A stretch of 64,000 nt of DNA from JABDFW01 sp035550215. GTDB lineage: Bacteria; Bacteroidota; Bacteroidia; Chitinophagales; Chitinophagaceae. This document shows positions 42,156 to 51,435 of the stretch, one piece after another (the stretch's first letter is position 1; the number at the start of each line of letters is the position of its first letter). The stretch covers positions 248,001 to 312,000 of the forward strand of contig DASZPM010000031.1 in NCBI GenBank assembly GCA_035550215.1, read 5' to 3'. The position numbers and the translations under genes are program-made. The notes below the pieces were generated by a model. It saw nothing but the letters and a program-made list of their open reading frames with translations. It had not been told where the DNA came from and searched no databases.

Positions 42156-45098
42156 TTATGGTTTCGGCATTGGCGGGTCCGGCACAATAGCGTTATTGAA
42201 TTCCACCCCCGACACTGACATTAACGGCCCTTTAGGGTCAGCCTTGTCATTTTTAAATACAAAGTATATATCATGCTGGCCGCTAACATCTTTTATGGTT
42301 ATTTTTTTAGCCATACCTGCCATAAGCCTTGCGATGGCCGCCATGTTAAAGCCGCCCTGCCGTGGCCGCTGGGCCGCTGCCGGCTGTTTACCTGCAGGTG
42401 GTGCGGCGGGTTTTGCGCCTGCCGCCTTGTTGCCGCCCCCATTGTTTTGCGCGGCGTTAGCAGCGCTCATTAATGCAGCCAGGGGGTTAACAGCTTCAAC
42501 CTGTACGGTGCCAAGCAATTCTCCGTCGGGGCTGTCAAGATGTGCCTCAATAGTGCCTCCTGAAAAACCCTGGGACGGGTTTGCGGTTGCTACTATGCCC
42601 AACTGTTTAATGCCTGTCATGTCAATACCTTTATAGCCAATGTAACCGCCATTTTTTGGCTCAACATTTAATGATACATTAAACATAGCCTGCATCTTGG
42701 TTTGCACATTATTCTTGAAATCGGCGGAGCCCGCGCTTAATTTAGGCGTATGTAAAACAATGGTGTTTTCGGTAGTTAACGAGGGCACCGGTGCTGCGCC
42801 TTTATCAGTATAAGCAGCGCGTACAATAAGCATTCCCTGCCCGTCATCTGCAGGTGGCAGGTTTTGTGTATAGCTGCCTGTTAACGGTAAAGTGCTGATG
42901 GTTTTTTCAGTGGAGTGTAAGATGTAATTTACAATGGTGCGCGCATCAGCAAGGCTTAACCCCGGGTGTGCCGGCATTGACACTTCTCCCCAAACACCTA
43001 CACCGCCGCCACGTACTTTTTTGGGCAGGCTGTCAAGCGCCCATGCTGTTTGAGCTTTATATTTATCAGCTATCTGTATAAACATCGGCCCGACAGATTT
43101 TGTATCAACATGGTGGCAGTTATTACAATCACTTTTCTTTATTAACGCCTGCGCTACCGCAAACTGCGTAGAAGCATCAACACTGCTTTGCTGTTGCTTT
43201 ATTTCAGCAAGGTCAAAGCCATCCGACACATAATCTATGCTTACTGCTACCTGTTTGGGGTCAATATTGCCATCTTCCTTATCACTTACCGCCACGGCAT
43301 AGTTAAAGGATTTACCGGGGAAGAAGAATGTTTTATTGCCGCCAATTGTTACATCAACCTTTGGCGGTTCGTTGCCTGCAATAATAGTGAGTGATTTGCT
43401 GTTTTTGGCGCCTGATGGGTCAGTTACCGTAAGGGTAGCTTTATACTCACCGGGCTGGGAAAGGGTTACAGACGGGTTGGCGGTATTAAATGTTTGTGCA
43501 GCGCCGCCGGCAGAAGGTGTCACACTCCAGTCGTATTTAAGCGAGTCGCCATCATAATCTTTAGTGCCTGCTGAAGACAGTGTTACTGTAAGCGGTACCG
43601 TGCCGCCGCTTGCGCTGGATGAAGCTTCAACAATAGGTGTGCGGTTACCGGCGTTGTACTCAATTCTTACCAGTTTTGCATTGTCGCTTTTTCTAAACCA
43701 GTTGCTGCCGTATTCAAGTACATACAAATCTCCATCGGGCCCGAATTTCATGTCAATTGGTTCAATAGGATGGTAGTCTGGCAGGAATCTTTCCATGGAC
43801 TGGTAGTCGCCATCAGGTTTCATTGTAATAGACATAATCCACCCGCGGGATAAATCTGCAGCCAGCCACTTACCTTCGTAATAAGCAGGGAAAGGCCTTT
43901 TGGCGTCTTTAAAATTTGATTTGTGAAAAATGGGGCCACCAACAGCACAACGCGAGCCCGTGCCCACTTCAGGAAACTCATCAGAAACGCCATAGGGATA
44001 AGAAATAAAAGCGGGCTGGGCGGGCGGTAACTCAGTAAGCCCGGTATTATTTACGGAATGATTGTAGGGATGCGCAGGATCCTGCGGAGGATGTACACTG
44101 TCGTTTGTGTAATCGTACATGGGATAGCCAACATTTTCGCCGATAAAATACGGCCAGCCAAAATACCCTGCTTTACGTGCCTGGTTTAATTCATCACGGC
44201 CGGTGCGGGTAGTTTTGCTGTCAGCATTTGCATCAGGCCCAACTTCGCCCCAGTACAACCAGCCTGTTTTAGTATCAATAGAAGGCCGCCATGGGTTACG
44301 GTCGCCCATTACATATATTTCAGGCCTTGTTTTGGCGGTGCCTTTTGGAAAAAGGTTGCCATCCGGTATTGTATAAGTGCCATCCGCTTCAGGGTGAATA
44401 CGCAGTATTTTGCCGCGAAGGTCGTTGGTGTTGCCGCTGCCGCGCTGGTCATCCCAACTGGTACGGCCGGGGCGTTCATCGGTTTGAGATTTATCGGCCA
44501 CATTGCCTGTGTTGTTACCCACAGTTAGATACAGGTTGCCGTCTTTATCCCATGTCATACCACCGCCGGTGTGGCAGCACACTTCACGCTGCGTAGGTAT
44601 TGTAAGTAATATTTTTTCTGAGCCCTGTATCAGTTTGTCATCGCGCAACTCCCAACGGCTTAAAACGTCTTCAACTTTGTTGGGATTGGCGTAAAATAAG
44701 TAGGCCCAGTGGTTTTTATCAAAATTGGGGTCAATGGTAAAACCAATAAAACCTTCTTCTGCCTCAGTTACCACGCCCTGCGCGCTTGTGTATTTGGTAT
44801 TTACGGGTATGTTGGCAACAAGCTTAACGGTTTTGGTAATCGGGTCAAATAATTTCAATGCCCCTTTTCTTTCATTAATGTATACCCGGCCATCTTTCAG
44901 TACTTCAAAATTTAATGGCTCGTCAAAGTCTCCCGGTTGTGTTAATACAACAGGCGTAAAACGGTTGTCATCGGGCTTTTTGGCATCGGCTGCCGATTCT
45001 TCATTTTGGGAGCAGGAGTAAAACATTACGCAAGCGGCCACAAAAATCAGGCTTATGCGCGCGGAACGAAACGCGGTAGTTAATGTGCAATGTCGCAT
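42156..45098 (-). CDS. Lipoprotein sugar dehydrogenase - PKD - cytochrome c - CBM-like
   Basis: A 980-aa exported lipoprotein (lipobox VMFYSC, Cys29). PQQ-type glucose/sorbosone dehydrogenase propeller (~50-500; REVCCHTGGGMTWDKDGNLY, TRPEIYVMGDRNPWRPSIDT, YYWGEVGPDA-like block), PKD domain (~515-600), cytochrome c (heme CNNCH near residue 652, VGPMFIQIADKYK, GEVSMPAHPGLS with distal Met), C-terminal CBM6-like domain (~750-980). The CBM-like domain is split by a ~55-residue Ala/Pro/Gly/Gln-rich insertion (around GGGNKAAGAKPAAPPAGKQP). Paralogue of 21609-25025 without ThuA. First gene of the minus-strand carbohydrate run. Confidence 0.9.
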   Translation of the reverse strand: MRHCTLTTAFRSARISLIFVAACVMFYSCSQNEESAADAKKPDDNRFTPVVLTQPGDFDEPLNFEVLKDGRVYINERKGALKLFDPITKTVKLVANIPVNTKYTSAQGVVTEAEEGFIGFTIDPNFDKNHWAYLFYANPNKVEDVLSRWELRDDKLIQGSEKILLTIPTQREVCCHTGGGMTWDKDGNLYLTVGNNTGNVADKSQTDERPGRTSWDDQRGSGNTNDLRGKILRIHPEADGTYTIPDGNLFPKGTAKTRPEIYVMGDRNPWRPSIDTKTGWLYWGEVGPDANADSKTTRTGRDELNQARKAGYFGWPYFIGENVGYPMYDYTNDSVHPPQDPAHPYNHSVNNTGLTELPPAQPAFISYPYGVSDEFPEVGTGSRCAVGGPIFHKSNFKDAKRPFPAYYEGKWLAADLSRGWIMSITMKPDGDYQSMERFLPDYHPIEPIDMKFGPDGDLYVLEYGSNWFRKSDNAKLVRIEYNAGNRTPIVEASSSASGGTVPLTVTLSSAGTKDYDGDSLKYDWSVTPSAGGAAQTFNTANPSVTLSQPGEYKATLTVTDPSGAKNSKSLTIIAGNEPPKVDVTIGGNKTFFFPGKSFNYAVAVSDKEDGNIDPKQVAVSIDYVSDGFDLAEIKQQQSSVDASTQFAVAQALIKKSDCNNCHHVDTKSVGPMFIQIADKYKAQTAWALDSLPKKVRGGGVGVWGEVSMPAHPGLSLADARTIVNYILHSTEKTISTLPLTGSYTQNLPPADDGQGMLIVRAAYTDKGAAPVPSLTTENTIVLHTPKLSAGSADFKNNVQTKMQAMFNVSLNVEPKNGGYIGYKGIDMTGIKQLGIVATANPSQGFSGGTIEAHLDSPDGELLGTVQVEAVNPLAALMSAANAAQNNGGGNKAAGAKPAAPPAGKQPAAAQRPRQGGFNMAAIARLMAGMAKKITIKDVSGQHDIYFVFKNDKADPKGPLMSVSGVEFNNAIVPDPPMPKP

Positions 45099-45376
45099 GG
45101 CTTTTTTTGTTAGAGGTTGTGTGACTAGTTTGGTTTATATATGTATGGCAATTTCTTTTTAAATCGTCGGCAATCCCTCCTTATAAACACCGTTTTAAAA
45201 ATACCTTTTTTGGCAACGGTTTGCAAAGGTTTTACAAACCAATTATTGCGTAAATGGTACGCAATGGAAAGGTATAACTTAATCTATTACAACAAAAAAA
45301 AATCACTTAATTTATAAAGTTTTTATTCAATAATTATCACAGCAAACCGTTGCATCTTTCTTCGTTGCACAACACT

Positions 45377-45404
45377 AAAAGAGGCCTCCCCACAAAGGGA
45401 GGCC
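45377..45404 (-). terminator. Terminator of the large OMP gene
   Basis: Perfect 8-bp stem GGCCTCCC (45383-45390) with GGGAGGCC (45397-45404); on the minus strand a TCTTTTA tail follows. It lies 168 nt past the stop of the 45572-48214 gene. Confidence 0.75.
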
Positions 45405-45464
45405 GTTAAGCAAGTTTATCTTCGATCGCTTGCTTATGAGACTAAGTTTATTCATTACTGCACA

Positions 45465-45500
45465 GCCCAAACCTCCTTATTGCAAAGGAGATTTTTGGGC
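45465..45500. repeat. Interrupted long hairpin in the 45.1-45.6 kb gap
   Basis: GCCCAAA (45465-45471) pairs with TTTGGGC (45494-45500), and inside it CTCCTT (45473-45478) pairs with AAGGAG (45485-45490). No T-run on either strand. Apart from this and the terminator at 45377-45404, the 45099-45571 gap shows nothing recognisable; its right part is the untranslated end of the OMP gene and its left part the promoter region of the 42156-45098 gene. Confidence 0.5.
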
Positions 45501-45571
45501 CGGGCTTATTTATTCAAGTCTTACCAAATTTTATTTCACCTGTCAACATCTCATGTTACTAAACTATTTTG

Positions 45572-48214
45572 TTATTGTCCACCCATTTGCATAGCATCCT
45601 GCGAACCGGTGCTTTTTGTATTCTGGCGTTTGAATAATGACACATCCATCTTGCCAAACCTGTAGGTAAAGTTTATTCTTACTAACTGCGGGTTGTTAAG
45701 CCTGTAGTAGTCCTGGTAAAATATGCCGGGATTGGTTGATACCTGTTCATTAGCTCTTGTTCTGAAAATATCGCTGATGCTAACCGAAACTGCCGCTGCC
45801 TGGTTTTTAAGAAATGCTTTTCTAACTGCTAAATCAACTGACCAAAAGGGTTTGATGTAACCTTGTGATGAGCTTTGCGCCTGCATACCGGGAGGGCCCA
45901 TCATACCCTGGCCCTGGGATACAGGCAGGTTTGTTTTGCTCTGGTAGTTACCTGAAAGCTGGATAGTAAAGTTTTTAGGTAATTTAAAGTTGTTGTTTAA
46001 CTTGCCAAACCAGCTTAAAATAGCATCCTGCGGTGTTGCATTAGGCACGTTGGATGTATTTATTTTGCCATTATAAATGTTTATGTTGGTAGTAATTTCC
46101 CACCAGTTTTTAACCTTGTTGATTGAAGTAAGTTCCGCACCATAGCTGTAGCTTGATTCAGCGTTTATATACCTGTTTACAAGCAGTGTTTTGCTTGCTA
46201 TAGTTTCTGAATCAGTGTACCTGGTAATAAGGTCGGTGCTGTGTTTATAATAAATAGAGAACAACAGGTTGTTGCCACCTTTAAATGTTTTGCTGTAGGA
46301 CATTTCAAACGAGTTGGTAAACTCCGGTTTCAGGTTGGGGTTACCAATGGTTATGTTAAGGCTGTCGCTAAAATCAGTATAAGGTATTAACTGAAAGAAG
46401 TTTGGCCTGTTAACCCTTCTTGAATAATTTGCCTGTAGCTCCTGGTTGTTCTTAAGTTTCTGGCTGAGGAATACTGACGGAAATAAGCTTATGGGATAAG
46501 AGTTACTGAACTTTTGCCCTGTATTAGTTAATTCGCCATCGTATTTGCTGCTTTCAGCACGCAGACCTAACTGGTAGCCAAAATCTTTGATAGAACTTGT
46601 GATAGTTGTGTAAGCTGCATATACCTGGTCAGTATTTTTATAGTTGTTAGTGAGCTGGGGTATTTTGGTAAGATTGCCTGCAGTGCTGCCTACAAAAATG
46701 TCATTATTATTGGTTGTTTTACGTATCTGCGCCCTTACACCGGCCTCAAGTTTTGTTTTTTTGGTAAGCGGGTTTACATAATCACTCTGTATAGTGAAGA
46801 AATCATTGCCGCCGGTTGAAATTTGCTGCTGTAAAGATTGCCCGATAAATGTTTTATCTCCCAAATAGTTGTTGGTAGTGTACATGGAGTTGCTGTTGTT
46901 TTTGCCGGAAAAATAGTTTCCGTCGGCAGTCCACTGCTCACCCGCTTTTGGAAAATTATGCACCATGCCAAACTGCAGACCTGTTGCATTAAATGTGCGT
47001 GTACCTGATGTTATACGGTCGCTGTACTTAAACATATCGCCGGCTGAATTAAGGCTGTCTGTAGTAATGGTTGAGTTTGGTTTAAACTCCCCGTGTACTT
47101 TGATGCCTGCCAGCGAAAGGGTAGTCCTGTTAGTTACATAATAATCAAGGCCTAACCTGCCGAATATAAATGCACCGGTTGTTTTGTCGCTGTTGGTTTG
47201 ATAAACATGCGTAGGGTTGCTGCCATAAGTGTAACGGTCAGTGGTGCCTGTTGCCTTATTGTGCATGGCATTAACCATTGTTGCAGCGGTAAAGTTTATT
47301 TTACCCTGGCGTACGTTAAAGTTGCCGCCGCCGTTAAAACCACCTTTGCTGTCTACACCTGCCATAAGGTTACCGTTGTAGCCTGTTTTTTTGTTCTTTT
47401 TCAACACAATATTCAATATGCCGGCATTACCGCCGCTTGCATCGTATTTGGCTGAAGGGTTGGTTATTACTTCAACACTTTCAATTGCGTCGGCAGGTAT
47501 CTGGTCTAACGTAAGGGTGGTAGGCCTGCCGTCAATATAAATTTGCGGTGATGCGTTACGCAATTTTACGTTACCGTCTATATCTACCTGTACTGAGGGC
47601 ACATTGCGCATAACGTCAACAGCGGTTCCGCCGGAACTTACAATGTTCTTGTCTACATTAAATACTTTTTTATCAATGTCCAGCCTAAGGCCCGGCGCAC
47701 TGGCTGTAACGGTAACCGCCTTTAGCTGGTTGACGTCTTCAACCAGTTTAATATTGCCCAGGTCTTTATCAACCATGTTGGCAAAAGTGGTAACTGCTGC
47801 CATGGGGTTTGATGAGTTTGCCGGAGCAGTTGCTGCCCCTGGTTTTTGGCCACCCATGTTTATTTGGAAGGCTACGGGCGCATTGTATGGCTTATAGCCC
47901 ACTGCTACAATTTTAAGTTTCAGGGTGCCAAATAAAGGCAGGTCTTCAAAGCTAAATTCGCCCAGGGCGGTGGTATTCATGGCTTTGAGTAAAATATCTT
48001 TTCTTTTTTTAGTGGCACTGTCATATTTGTTTTGTAATAAAACAACTGAAGCCTCGGCAATAGGTTTATCCAGGCTGTCCATCACTTTACCATACACATG
48101 CCCGATATTCATGGCCTGCTGCTGCCCCTTACCTGCTGCGCCACCTGCAGGAAACTGTGCATGCAACTGTGCCGTGAATAATAAAATACCTGTTGCGAGT
48201 AATAACTTTTTCAT
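45572..48214 (-). CDS. Large outer-membrane beta-barrel protein (TonB-receptor-like, OMP_b-brl_3 type)
   Basis: An 880-aa outer-membrane protein: signal MKKLLLATGILLFTAQLHAQ, carboxypeptidase-regulatory-like domain (VYGKVMDSLDKPIAEASVVL), a plug-like domain (DVMRNVPSVQVDIDGNVKLR, QIYIDGRPTTLTLDQIPADA, SVEVITNPSAKYDASG) and a long barrel (LQANYSRRVNRPNFFQLIPY). This layout is the Bacteroidota OMP_b-brl_3 family, often annotated as TonB-dependent receptor; substrate unknown. It is Gly/Ala/Gln-rich near the N-terminus. It probably stands alone with its own terminator. Confidence 0.85.
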   Translation of the reverse strand: MKKLLLATGILLFTAQLHAQFPAGGAAGKGQQQAMNIGHVYGKVMDSLDKPIAEASVVLLQNKYDSATKKRKDILLKAMNTTALGEFSFEDLPLFGTLKLKIVAVGYKPYNAPVAFQINMGGQKPGAATAPANSSNPMAAVTTFANMVDKDLGNIKLVEDVNQLKAVTVTASAPGLRLDIDKKVFNVDKNIVSSGGTAVDVMRNVPSVQVDIDGNVKLRNASPQIYIDGRPTTLTLDQIPADAIESVEVITNPSAKYDASGGNAGILNIVLKKNKKTGYNGNLMAGVDSKGGFNGGGNFNVRQGKINFTAATMVNAMHNKATGTTDRYTYGSNPTHVYQTNSDKTTGAFIFGRLGLDYYVTNRTTLSLAGIKVHGEFKPNSTITTDSLNSAGDMFKYSDRITSGTRTFNATGLQFGMVHNFPKAGEQWTADGNYFSGKNNSNSMYTTNNYLGDKTFIGQSLQQQISTGGNDFFTIQSDYVNPLTKKTKLEAGVRAQIRKTTNNNDIFVGSTAGNLTKIPQLTNNYKNTDQVYAAYTTITSSIKDFGYQLGLRAESSKYDGELTNTGQKFSNSYPISLFPSVFLSQKLKNNQELQANYSRRVNRPNFFQLIPYTDFSDSLNITIGNPNLKPEFTNSFEMSYSKTFKGGNNLLFSIYYKHSTDLITRYTDSETIASKTLLVNRYINAESSYSYGAELTSINKVKNWWEITTNINIYNGKINTSNVPNATPQDAILSWFGKLNNNFKLPKNFTIQLSGNYQSKTNLPVSQGQGMMGPPGMQAQSSSQGYIKPFWSVDLAVRKAFLKNQAAAVSVSISDIFRTRANEQVSTNPGIFYQDYYRLNNPQLVRINFTYRFGKMDVSLFKRQNTKSTGSQDAMQMGGQ

Positions 48215-48471
48215 AAATGTATTTTGTAATTGCTATTAATATTGGTTATAAAAGCGACACAAAGCTATTTTGAACCACTTACAATAATGAATGAAATGAG
48301 ACAACAGGATAAAATGTTGCGACGAAAAGTAAAAATGGAGGAAAAGCGGTAGAGGGAAGTCCGAATGTCTTGAAGTTGGAAAGTCCGGAAGACGGGAGGA
48401 AGAAGGTTAGAGAGACAGGAATAGCTGTGGCCCTGGCTGACGGGAATTTGCAGAATGGGAACGCGATGGTT
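48215..48471. other. Intergenic, purine-rich repeats
   Basis: Between the OMP start and the LolA-like terminator. A stretch at about 48355-48410 has imperfect reiterations of GAAAGTCCGGAAGAC-like words (AAGTCCGAATGTCTTGAAG, GAAAGTCCGGAAGACGGGAG), resembling short dispersed intergenic repeats; otherwise only the OMP promoter region is expected here. Confidence 0.4.
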
Positions 48472-48503
48472 AAAAAAATCCCGCCACAAAAATTGCAGCG
48501 GGA
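48472..48503 (-). terminator. Terminator of the LolA-like gene
   Basis: On the minus strand TCCCGC (48503-48498) pairs with GCGGGA (48484-48479), followed by T7 (48478-48472). Confidence 0.88.
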
Positions 48504-48528
48504 CATTGCATTGGTTAAAAAAATGCGT

Positions 48529-49239
48529 TTATTTAGGCATTTCAAATATCGCAGGGTCAATAGTAGAGTTAATGGTAATCTTTTTAATAGTCGTGGTCAT
48601 TTGAAATTGGCCGCCGTAATCCATCTCAATCGTATAGGCTGCCTTATTGCCAAAATCAGTTGGCTTGTAGTCTGAAAAGGTCATCGTAAGGTCAACGTTG
48701 TTACCCATCATACTTACAGTACGGGTAAGTTTGCTAAAAAGATAGGTGGTTTTGTTTATATAATAAGTAGTTGCAGTGCCATCGGCGCTGGTAAACAATA
48801 CTTTATAATCATCCCCATCGGTTCCCTGCAATTCTGCTTTCGCTCCGTGCGCCGCGTAATCCAAAAAAGGGTCGAGGTACATCATGCCTTCCATGCTCTT
48901 GTATTGCTCATCAGGCATTGCCTGGGCATCAGTACCGCCCTGGAAAGGGTTAATAGCCCAGCCACCTTTATCGGTTACTGTTTGCACCATTTTCTGGCCA
49001 TTAAATTCCATTTCGTTTTTGTACCCTTTGCCAATTAATACCGTTGTGGTGGCAGGGTTGTCGTTGCCCATGGCATTTACCGAGGCTTCAGTTACTACAG
49101 AAGTTACCTGGGCTAATTTATCCTTTCCGCCTGCTGCGTCAAGGTGTTTGTTAATAACGTCATCTACCGTCTGGGCATTTACAGATATGCAGGCAAATAC
49201 TATTGCCGCAGCGGATAGCATGGTTTTTACCGGTTTCAT
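48529..49239 (-). CDS. LolA-like exported protein
   Basis: A 236-aa protein with signal peptide (MKPVKTMLSAAAIVFACISV, cleavage after NA). The rest matches the outer-membrane lipoprotein-sorting (LolA/LolB-like) half-barrel in pattern: DDVINKHLDAAGGKDKLAQV at the N-terminus is the common opening, followed by antiparallel strands (TTTVLIGKGYKNEMEFNGQK, DYKVLFTSADGTATTYYINK, LTRTVSMMGNNVDLTMTFSD, TIKKITINSTIDPAIFEMPK). Such proteins bind lipids or lipoproteins in the periplasm; its own ligand is unknown. Monocistronic, with a terminator. Confidence 0.75.
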   Translation of the reverse strand: MKPVKTMLSAAAIVFACISVNAQTVDDVINKHLDAAGGKDKLAQVTSVVTEASVNAMGNDNPATTTVLIGKGYKNEMEFNGQKMVQTVTDKGGWAINPFQGGTDAQAMPDEQYKSMEGMMYLDPFLDYAAHGAKAELQGTDGDDYKVLFTSADGTATTYYINKTTYLFSKLTRTVSMMGNNVDLTMTFSDYKPTDFGNKAAYTIEMDYGGQFQMTTTIKKITINSTIDPAIFEMPK

Positions 49240-49381
49240 TGTGTGTTTTTTTGTTTTTATAAATTAAAGTGTCGTTTGTATTTGGCAGTTTCGGGGGTAA
49301 TGGATGGCAAAGCTAATTTTTGCAGGATTTGCATGATAAAAATATGTACTAGCGGTATATGGCATTTTGCAGGCTTAAATT

Positions 49382-50101
49382 TTAACCGGTTTTGCCGGTA
49401 AGGGCGGCAATCTCCTCGCGGTAGTTTTCGCCTACGGGCAATTCAAGCTCTCCTATAAAAACACTGTTTTTCATTACCGCGGTAACGTGGGTTATTGATA
49501 CGATGTATGATTTATGAATACGTAAAAATTCGTCTTTTGGCAACTCTTCTTCAATTCCCTTCATGCTCATACGGGTAACAATGGGGCGGGCGGTGCTTTT
49601 AAGGTGTATTTTAATATAATCCTTAAGCCCTTCAATCCAGGTTACATCGGCAGTTACCACTTTTAGCAGTTTATAGTCAACATTTACAAAAAAATACCCA
49701 TGGTTAATGGTATTGGTATTGCCTTCTTTAGGTTTAGCCGTTTTAAGGTCGTGAAGTTCTTTTGCCTTGTTGCAGGCCTTCATAAACCGGTCGAAAGAAA
49801 CAGGTTTAACCAGGTAATCAAGTACATCAAGGTTAAAGCCCTGCAGGGCAAATTTTTCGTAAGCGGTAATAAGTATTATCATTGGCTTTACCGCCAGGCT
49901 CTGTATAAACTGCAGGCCGGTAAGGCCGGGCATTTGTATATCCAGGAAAATCAGGTCAACAGTTTGTTTTTCCAGCACTTTTATGGCTTCAAAGGCGTCC
50001 TGGCATTTGGCAACAAGCTGCAGGTAGGGCACCTTGCTGATGTTGTCTTCCAGCAACTCCAGTGCAAGTTCTTCGTCATCTATGGCAATACATCTTAGCA
50101 T
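49382..50101 (-). CDS. LytTR-family response regulator
   Basis: A 239-aa cytoplasmic regulator. The receiver domain has the acidic pair in IDDEEL (8-11), phospho-acceptor Asp54 in LIFLDIQMPG, and Lys in YLVKPVSFDRF. The C-terminal LytTR DNA-binding domain spans ~140-235 (DVTWIEGLKDYIKIHLKS, VTRMSMKGIEEELP, RIHKSYIVSITHVTAV). Its ATG overlaps the stop of the kinase gene by one base (TAATG), so the two are translationally coupled and form a two-component pair. Targets cannot be told. Confidence 0.95.
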   Translation of the reverse strand: MLRCIAIDDEELALELLEDNISKVPYLQLVAKCQDAFEAIKVLEKQTVDLIFLDIQMPGLTGLQFIQSLAVKPMIILITAYEKFALQGFNLDVLDYLVKPVSFDRFMKACNKAKELHDLKTAKPKEGNTNTINHGYFFVNVDYKLLKVVTADVTWIEGLKDYIKIHLKSTARPIVTRMSMKGIEEELPKDEFLRIHKSYIVSITHVTAVMKNSVFIGELELPVGENYREEIAALTGKTG

Positions 50102-51144
50102 TAATGCATGTTTATCTGTAATGAAACCAGGAACCAGTTATCTTTTGCGGTAAGCCACAAGTTATGATTTTTTCCATACAACAGGCTCAGCCTGCGTTTA
50201 ACATTTGTAAGGCCTATACCGGAGGTTTTATCCTTCACTTCTTTAGACTCCTCATTGTACTTATTGCGCACGGTAAAATTCAAAATATTGTTCTCCGCCT
50301 TCAGCGAAATATCAATTTGCGCATCCTCAATCATCCCAGTGCCATGCTTAAAAGCATTTTCTACAAACGGTATCAGCAGCATGGGTTCCAGTTCATAATG
50401 CCCTTCGCCCACTTTTAGCGATACGGTTACTTTTACTTTTTTGCCAAAGCGCTGCTGCTGCAGGTCAATATAGCTTTGCAGGTATTCAATTTCACGCTCC
50501 AGCGGCACCTTTTCTTCGTCGGTTTCATACAGCATGTACCGCATAAGCGACGAAAGCTTTATAAGGCTTGGTTCCAGTTGCTCGCTTTGCTTGCGGGCAA
50601 GCGACACCATGTTGTTGAGTACATTAAACATAAAGTGCGGGCTAACCTGGCTGCGTAAAAAAGCAAGCTCCGTTTTAAGGTTCTCATTTTCTTTTTCCTT
50701 GGCCAGTTTATCCATCTGTATCCTGTCCTGTATCATTTGAAAGGCAATGCTGCTGGCAAGAAAGAACAGGTAAGGAAACAGGTTGGAAATAATGAACGAC
50801 TGAAAATGATACTCAGGGTTTGGAAATGGCGGAAAACTGATAAAAAGCACATAGTCTAACCCAAAAATACCCACCCAAACCAATAGCTGCATCACTAAAA
50901 ACTGCCAGTATTTCTTTTTATAAATAAATGCGGGAATAAGTACCCACGAGTTGATATAAAAGAAGACAATCCACATGATGGCTTTACCGATGTAAAACAT
51001 TGATACAGCAGACCGTTGTTCTGTGTGGGGCTTATCGTTATGGTACGAGGTAAACAATAAAAAAGGCAGAGAAAACACTATAATCCATACGGCAATATGC
51101 AATAGTATTTTTACCCATGTATAAGAGTACCAGGACTTTTTCAT
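50101..51144 (-). CDS. LytS/YehU-type membrane histidine kinase
   Basis: A 347-aa kinase with four N-terminal TM segments (ILLHIAVWIIVFSLPFLLF, FYIGKAIMWIVFFYINSWVL, FLVMQLLVWVGIFGLDYVLF, FPYLFFLASSIAFQMI), a His_kinase domain with the phospho-His in RSQVSPHFMFNVLNNM, and a HATPase_c (IPFVENAFKHG; GIGLTNVKRRLSLLYG). It has no extracytoplasmic sensor domain, so it senses within or near the membrane. Partner of the LytTR regulator. The gap to the divergent type IX cargo gene (51145-51435) shows no clear promoter boxes. Confidence 0.95.
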   Translation of the reverse strand: MKKSWYSYTWVKILLHIAVWIIVFSLPFLLFTSYHNDKPHTEQRSAVSMFYIGKAIMWIVFFYINSWVLIPAFIYKKKYWQFLVMQLLVWVGIFGLDYVLFISFPPFPNPEYHFQSFIISNLFPYLFFLASSIAFQMIQDRIQMDKLAKEKENENLKTELAFLRSQVSPHFMFNVLNNMVSLARKQSEQLEPSLIKLSSLMRYMLYETDEEKVPLEREIEYLQSYIDLQQQRFGKKVKVTVSLKVGEGHYELEPMLLIPFVENAFKHGTGMIEDAQIDISLKAENNILNFTVRNKYNEESKEVKDKTSGIGLTNVKRRLSLLYGKNHNLWLTAKDNWFLVSLQINMH

Positions 51145-51435
51145 TCTGCCAAAGTAGGTAACTTACAGATAATTTTCGGTATGTAAGGTAAAATCCTGCG
51201 ACGAACGGGGGTATTATTGAGACGAACGGCTGCAATATATACAGGCCAATACAGCATTTAACCCGGAAAATATGCCCGTTCATCTATTTGCTGCGTTTTT
51301 AACCGGTATGCCGCTGCCGGGGAAAAGCCACCCATTCGCCGTTTTGCTGCCAATATAAACCGCATTGTATAAACAAGTGTGGCGTTAATGCGTTATTTTT
51401 AAGCACTTTAAAAACCAAACTGCCGGTCCCCGCTT

